NCBI GenBank assembly: GCA_031373665.1
Contig: JANMMZ010000031.1
Span: forward strand, 117,950 to 181,949
From: M3007 sp031373665
GTDB taxonomy: Bacteria; Bacteroidota; Bacteroidia; Chitinophagales; Saprospiraceae
Length of the DNA: 64,000 nt
Reading direction: 5' to 3'
Of the stretch, positions 61,222 to 64,000 are shown one piece after another. The position numbers and the translations under genes were made by a program. Position 1 is the first letter of the stretch. Each line of letters opens with the position of its first letter. A model generated the notes under the pieces. The model had not been told where the DNA came from. It worked only from the letters and a program-made list of their open reading frames with translations, and did not search any database.

Positions 61222-62943
61222 CTCGACTTTTGCATAATGCCACCCACTGGTGCTTCGCAGCCCAATTTGCGGTTCTTTGACATGTTTTTTCTATTTTTGC
61301 CACAAAAAAGTAGCAATGACACCGATAGTAGCCAGCCTTTCCGTAGTCGAGCGGTACGTACCAGCCTTTAAGGACATATTTACCTCGGGTGAGATCAAAC
61401 AGTTTTCGCGTTACCTGTGCGGACTGTTGACCAGCGAGAACAAGACGGTGGAGGCAATAAACAGGCTATTCATTGACGACATGATGGATCAGAGTACGCT
61501 CAATCGTTTTTTGAGCCATAGCCGTTTTGATGTGAAGCAACTCAACGACGCACGCCTAAATTTTCTGCAATCGGATGCCAATACGGCCTTTAAGCAGGGC
61601 AATAACGGTATATGCGGGGTATTGATTCTGGATGACACGATGCTACAGCATTACGGCCCCAAAAAAGAGGGTGTAGCTTGGCTGAGAGATTCACATGGCA
61701 AAAGTTACCATTGGTCGCACAATTTGGTCAACCTCCACTACAGCGACGACACGACAGACTACCCAGTCAATTTCCGTCTGTGGAAGCCTGCCGACTTGTC
61801 GAAGATAGAGGCAGAGTTTGAAGCCAAAGGTTTCGTGATATCACAGCAGATACGCGAACGCAAGCAAAAAGATGCCAAGGGGTGGCGCAAGTACCTGCTG
61901 AATAAGTATAGCAATGCACGCCTAAGTCCTCCCAAAGGCAAGCTCCCGATCGAGGTTGTTTACCAAACCAAACTTGACCTTGCCAAGCAGATGGTGGATG
62001 CCACACAGACCCGCTTTAAGGGGCTTGACCTGCCGTATGCCTTCGATACCTGGTATACGTCCTCCGACCTGCTGGAGTACATCGACAAGGTATGTGGGTG
62101 CAAGTACGTGGGTACGCTGGACAATGAGGCGGTCGTCACCAACTCGCAAAACATGGAGGTATCGATGGGCGTGTTTTGTACCGAACTCCTAGAAAAGCAC
62201 CTCAAGGCAATCGCTGATGGCCAAGAGCCATTGTTCAAAAAAATGGGTATATCTTACAAAGGCAAAAAGGAAACCTACTATGCCTACTGCAAGACCCATT
62301 TTTTTCGCACCTTCGGCAGGCAGAAACTTGTTGTTTCCTTCTCCAAAGAAGACCTGTCGGACAGCGAACCTAAGTTTTACATATCCAACGAGTTGACGTG
62401 ACGGGGGCCGGAAATCCTGCGCATCCGTCGCCATCGCTGGCCCATTGAAGTATATCACCAGGAGGGCAAGGACGAGGGTCTCGACAAGTCTCAACTGCGC
62501 AGGTCAGATGCTATCGAAAAGCACATAGGACTAGTCTGCGTGGCTTATAGCATGTTGAAACGCGCCCAAAACGACCACGCCCTTCACGCCGATCTCCAAT
62601 GGAAACCATCTGTCGAACAGATGTCTTTGCCAATGTGGCGCAGGATGCTTAACTGCGAGGCTCTGCTAATGCTCATCAAATGGGCGGTGGAAAAAAACGG
62701 GGGACAAATCGATGTCCGCCTTTTCACCAATACCATCGGACGGGCGTTTGTTTGAGTGGAAACACGCAGTAAACCAGGTAAACGGACTGATCTCCAAGGC
62801 ATAGCCGCCACTAGGAGAAGGGCACTTTTTTGCCCATAAAAATAGAAAAATGTCAAAGAACTATAAAAATTAGGCGTTTTATGCGCGAAAACCTGACGAA
62901 AACCCAGCAAAATCGCATCAATGTGCATTATGCAAAAGTCGAG
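61222..62943 (+). mobile_element. Insertion sequence with 19-bp perfect terminal inverted repeats
   Basis: The left end CTCGACTTTTGCATAATGC (61222-61240) is the exact reverse complement of the right end (62925-62943). Further inside, a second inverted pair is visible: GTTCTTTGACATGTTTTTTC near 61271 and, reversed, GAAAAATGTCAAAGAAC near 62846. The 1,722-bp element encodes one DDE transposase, now broken by a stop codon. No target-site duplication is seen directly next to the ends. Confidence 0.88.
61316..62755 (+). pseudogene. IS4/IS701-like DDE transposase interrupted by an in-frame TGA
   Basis: The frame from the ATG at 61316 runs through 62755 except for TGA at 62399-62401. Catalytic residues are seen in LILDDTML (first Asp), YAFDTWYTS (second Asp) and, after the stop, RWPIEVYHQEGK, which gives the R-x3-E-x6-K spacing of IS4-group transposases with the catalytic Glu. 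The stop lies at SNELT-stop-RGPEIL, where TGG (Trp) would restore a normal sequence, so a single base change is the likely cause. The truncated product lacks the catalytic Glu and should be inactive. Confidence 0.9.
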
Positions 62944-63010
62944 GTCGTGATCAATTAAACCCATAGCAATACGGCAACTGCCCATCGTCAGGAAAGCGCG
63001 GAATAATGAC

Positions 63011-63604
63011 CCAAAAACCTTACCCGATTACCTGCCCAATGCCGCTGGTATCAAAGCCTTCTATTTCCGCGACCCTGAAGGACATAACCTCGAACTGATC
63101 TGGTTTCCATCCACCAAAGGCAATCCGAAGTGGCAGACAATGATGACAACCAACACGTCTAACTTGTTCCTCTGCATTGACCATACTGCCATCGCCATCG
63201 CCAATACCGATACCAGTATGTTATTTTACCGCGATCTGTTCGGATTGGTACACGGCGGTCACTCCGAAAACTACGGCACCGAACAAGAGCACCTCAATCA
63301 GGTATTTGATGCCCGCCTCGACATCAATGGCCTTCATGCCGACATCAGATTTGGGCTGGAATTCCTGCGCTACATCGCACCACCCGGCGGTCGAACTGCC
63401 CCCGCCGACAGTGCTCCAACCGATCTTTAGCATTACCAAACAGAGTACAGTACCAACGATTTGGACGGATTGATCCAGCGATTAAAATCGAAAAATCATC
63501 GAATTATCTCTCCAAAACCCATTCAAATCGGCCAACAACGCATGGTGCTACTGCGGGATCCTGACAGGCATGCTGTTTTGGTTGCGGAGTTGGTGCGGGA
63601 ATAG
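63011..63604 (+). pseudogene. Truncated second copy of the glyoxalase-fold gene
   Basis: The frame matches residues about 147-344 of the protein at 58665: TLPDYLPNAAGIKAFYFRDPEGHNLELIWFP, then CIDHTAIAIANTDTSMLFYRDLFGLVHGGHSENYGTEQEHLNQVF, ending VLLRDPDRHAVLVAELVRE and TAG. The first half of the gene is missing. TAG at 63428-63430 replaces the Trp codon of the intact copy (TDLWHYQTEY). DPDGHSVLV has become DPDRHAVLV. A partial open frame from 63140 covers only the middle. The remnant begins about 65 nt after the insertion sequence. Confidence 0.9.
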
Positions 63605-63675
63605 GGTTATTTATCTGTAATTCCTCTCACAAAGCCCCCTCGTAGTGTGATAGGAAAAGGATCGAACGGACTTAA

Positions 63676-63831
63676 ATGGATAAGAAGGGTCAGATTCAAT
63701 TAACAAATGCAACTTTTGCGGACAAAAAAGAGCGGTATTTTATCAAAAAACGCGGCATAGCCTTTTTTATCCTATTAAAACTCGCCTTTTGCGAGGACAT
63801 CGATATAAATAGGTTCTTCAATGACAACTGA
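63676..63831 (+). CDS. Small hypothetical ORF (51 residues)
   Basis: ATG 63676 to TGA 63831 encodes a basic, partly hydrophobic peptide (FADKKERYFIKKRGIAFFILLKLAFCEDIDI). It could be a real small protein or the tail of a lost gene. A strong terminator (63865-63903) follows, which gives it some support. No family is recognised. Confidence 0.3.
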   Translation: MDKKGQIQLTNATFADKKERYFIKKRGIAFFILLKLAFCEDIDINRFFNDN

Positions 63832-63864
63832 AAAACTGTCTCATTAAAGTGCGCCTTTATAAAC

Positions 63865-63903
63865 ATGAGTCATCCCGAATTTTTGGGGTGACTCATTTTT
63901 TTT
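63865..63903 (+). terminator. Intrinsic terminator upstream of the last gene
   Basis: ATGAGTCATCCC (63865-63876) pairs with GGGGTGACTCAT (63885-63896) with one G-T wobble and an eight-base loop, running into eight T (63896-63903). It would block incoming transcription just before the gene starting at 63967. Confidence 0.88.
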
Positions 63904-63911
63904 GTATAAAA

Positions 63912-63966
63912 GAAGAACCTCCTGTACTTTAGTGTTCTCTAATCACAAAATAAACAGGAGGTCTTC
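63912..63966 (+). promoter_or_regulatory. Hairpin that buries the Shine-Dalgarno sequence of the last gene
   Basis: GAAGAACCTCCTGT (63912-63925) pairs with ACAGGAGGTCTTC (63954-63966) over 13 bp with one bulged A. The right arm contains AGGAGG (63956-63961), five bases before the ATG at 63967. Transcripts that enter from upstream would therefore hide the ribosome site, while a promoter inside the loop or right arm would not. Confidence 0.75.
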
Positions 63967-64000
63967 ATGTATATACGGGACAAATATAGGTTCACTGACG
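63967..64000 (+). CDS. Start of a gene running off the window, possibly a second transposase
   Basis: ATG at 63967 follows a perfect AGGAGG, rare in this genome, and reads MYIRDKYRFTD to the window edge. The strong Shine-Dalgarno signal hidden in a hairpin and the terminator just upstream are features of insertion-sequence transposase genes. Identity cannot be confirmed from 11 codons. Confidence 0.5.
   Translation, partial: MYIRDKYRFTD

Noticed and set aside
62399..62401. TGA in the transposase as a selenocysteine or programmed recoding site
   Set aside because: No hairpin of selenocysteine type follows and the context fits Trp (TGG). The damaged glyoxalase-fold copy next to it also shows Trp-to-stop decay, so nonsense mutation is the simpler reading.

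Overview
The window is a chromosomal segment from a Bacteroidota bacterium, most likely in or near the Saprospiraceae/Chitinophagia. The evidence is the type IX secretion (T9SS) and gliding-type proteins (PorU2-like sortase, GldG, several cargo proteins with C-terminal sorting domains), promoters of the Bacteroidota type (TTTG about 17-20 nt upstream of TAnnTTTG), the near absence of Shine-Dalgarno sequences, and the order tRNAs-tuf-trnW-secE-nusG-rplKAJL-rpoBC. The species cannot be named from sequence alone.

Layout. 1-4485 (minus) is the N-terminal part of a giant secreted protein with a CUB-like domain and at least eleven Ig/PKD-like repeats. 4577-8198 (minus) holds a DUF2007-type protein, an isolated paaA-like gene, a lipoprotein and gldG. 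8425-17461 holds a duplicated DUF4397 T9SS cargo protein, an alpha/alpha-toroid protein, porU2 and scpA. 17565-23231 holds an ABC exporter, an ECF sigma factor with a membrane partner, a methyltransferase and an outer-membrane protein. 23395-38175 is the translation/transcription superoperon: four tRNAs, tuf, tRNA-Trp, secE, nusG, rplK, rplA, rplJ, rplL, rpoB, an unexpected methyltransferase, rpoC and a strong terminator. 38196-41275 holds nspC and an OstA-like gene.

41427-59699 is the most interesting part: an accessory carbohydrate/redox island built around a Crp/Fnr-family regulator (56295-56972). Four promoters in it share a 14-bp palindrome, GTTACCTGTGTAAC or a close variant. Each copy lies exactly 26 nt upstream of the TTTG of the -7 element, which places its centre near -41, the classical class II Crp/Fnr activator position. 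These promoters drive (i) a leftward operon: YHS lipoprotein, GlcG/HbpS-like protein, SMP-30/gluconolactonase, SDR dehydrogenase; (ii) a GH63-like glucosidase; (iii) a glycogen-debranching enzyme, a YHS protein and an aquaporin; (iv) an SDR, a small membrane protein and probably the following genes up to the regulator: a hypothetical protein, a haem/Rieske membrane oxidoreductase, a membrane-anchored protein and an esterase with a glycogen-binding-like N-terminus. A GMC oxidoreductase and a glyoxalase-fold protein follow. The regulator has Lys and Leu in place of the Glu and Arg that Crp and Fnr use to read their operators, and the operator lacks the G that this Glu contacts. The island therefore looks like a self-contained, undescribed regulon linking glucan breakdown, glucose oxidation and membrane electron transfer.

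59924-64000 is a decaying edge: a T9SS cargo gene, an IS with perfect 19-bp ends and a transposase interrupted by TGA, a truncated second copy of the glyoxalase-fold gene, and the start of another gene whose Shine-Dalgarno sequence is buried in a hairpin.
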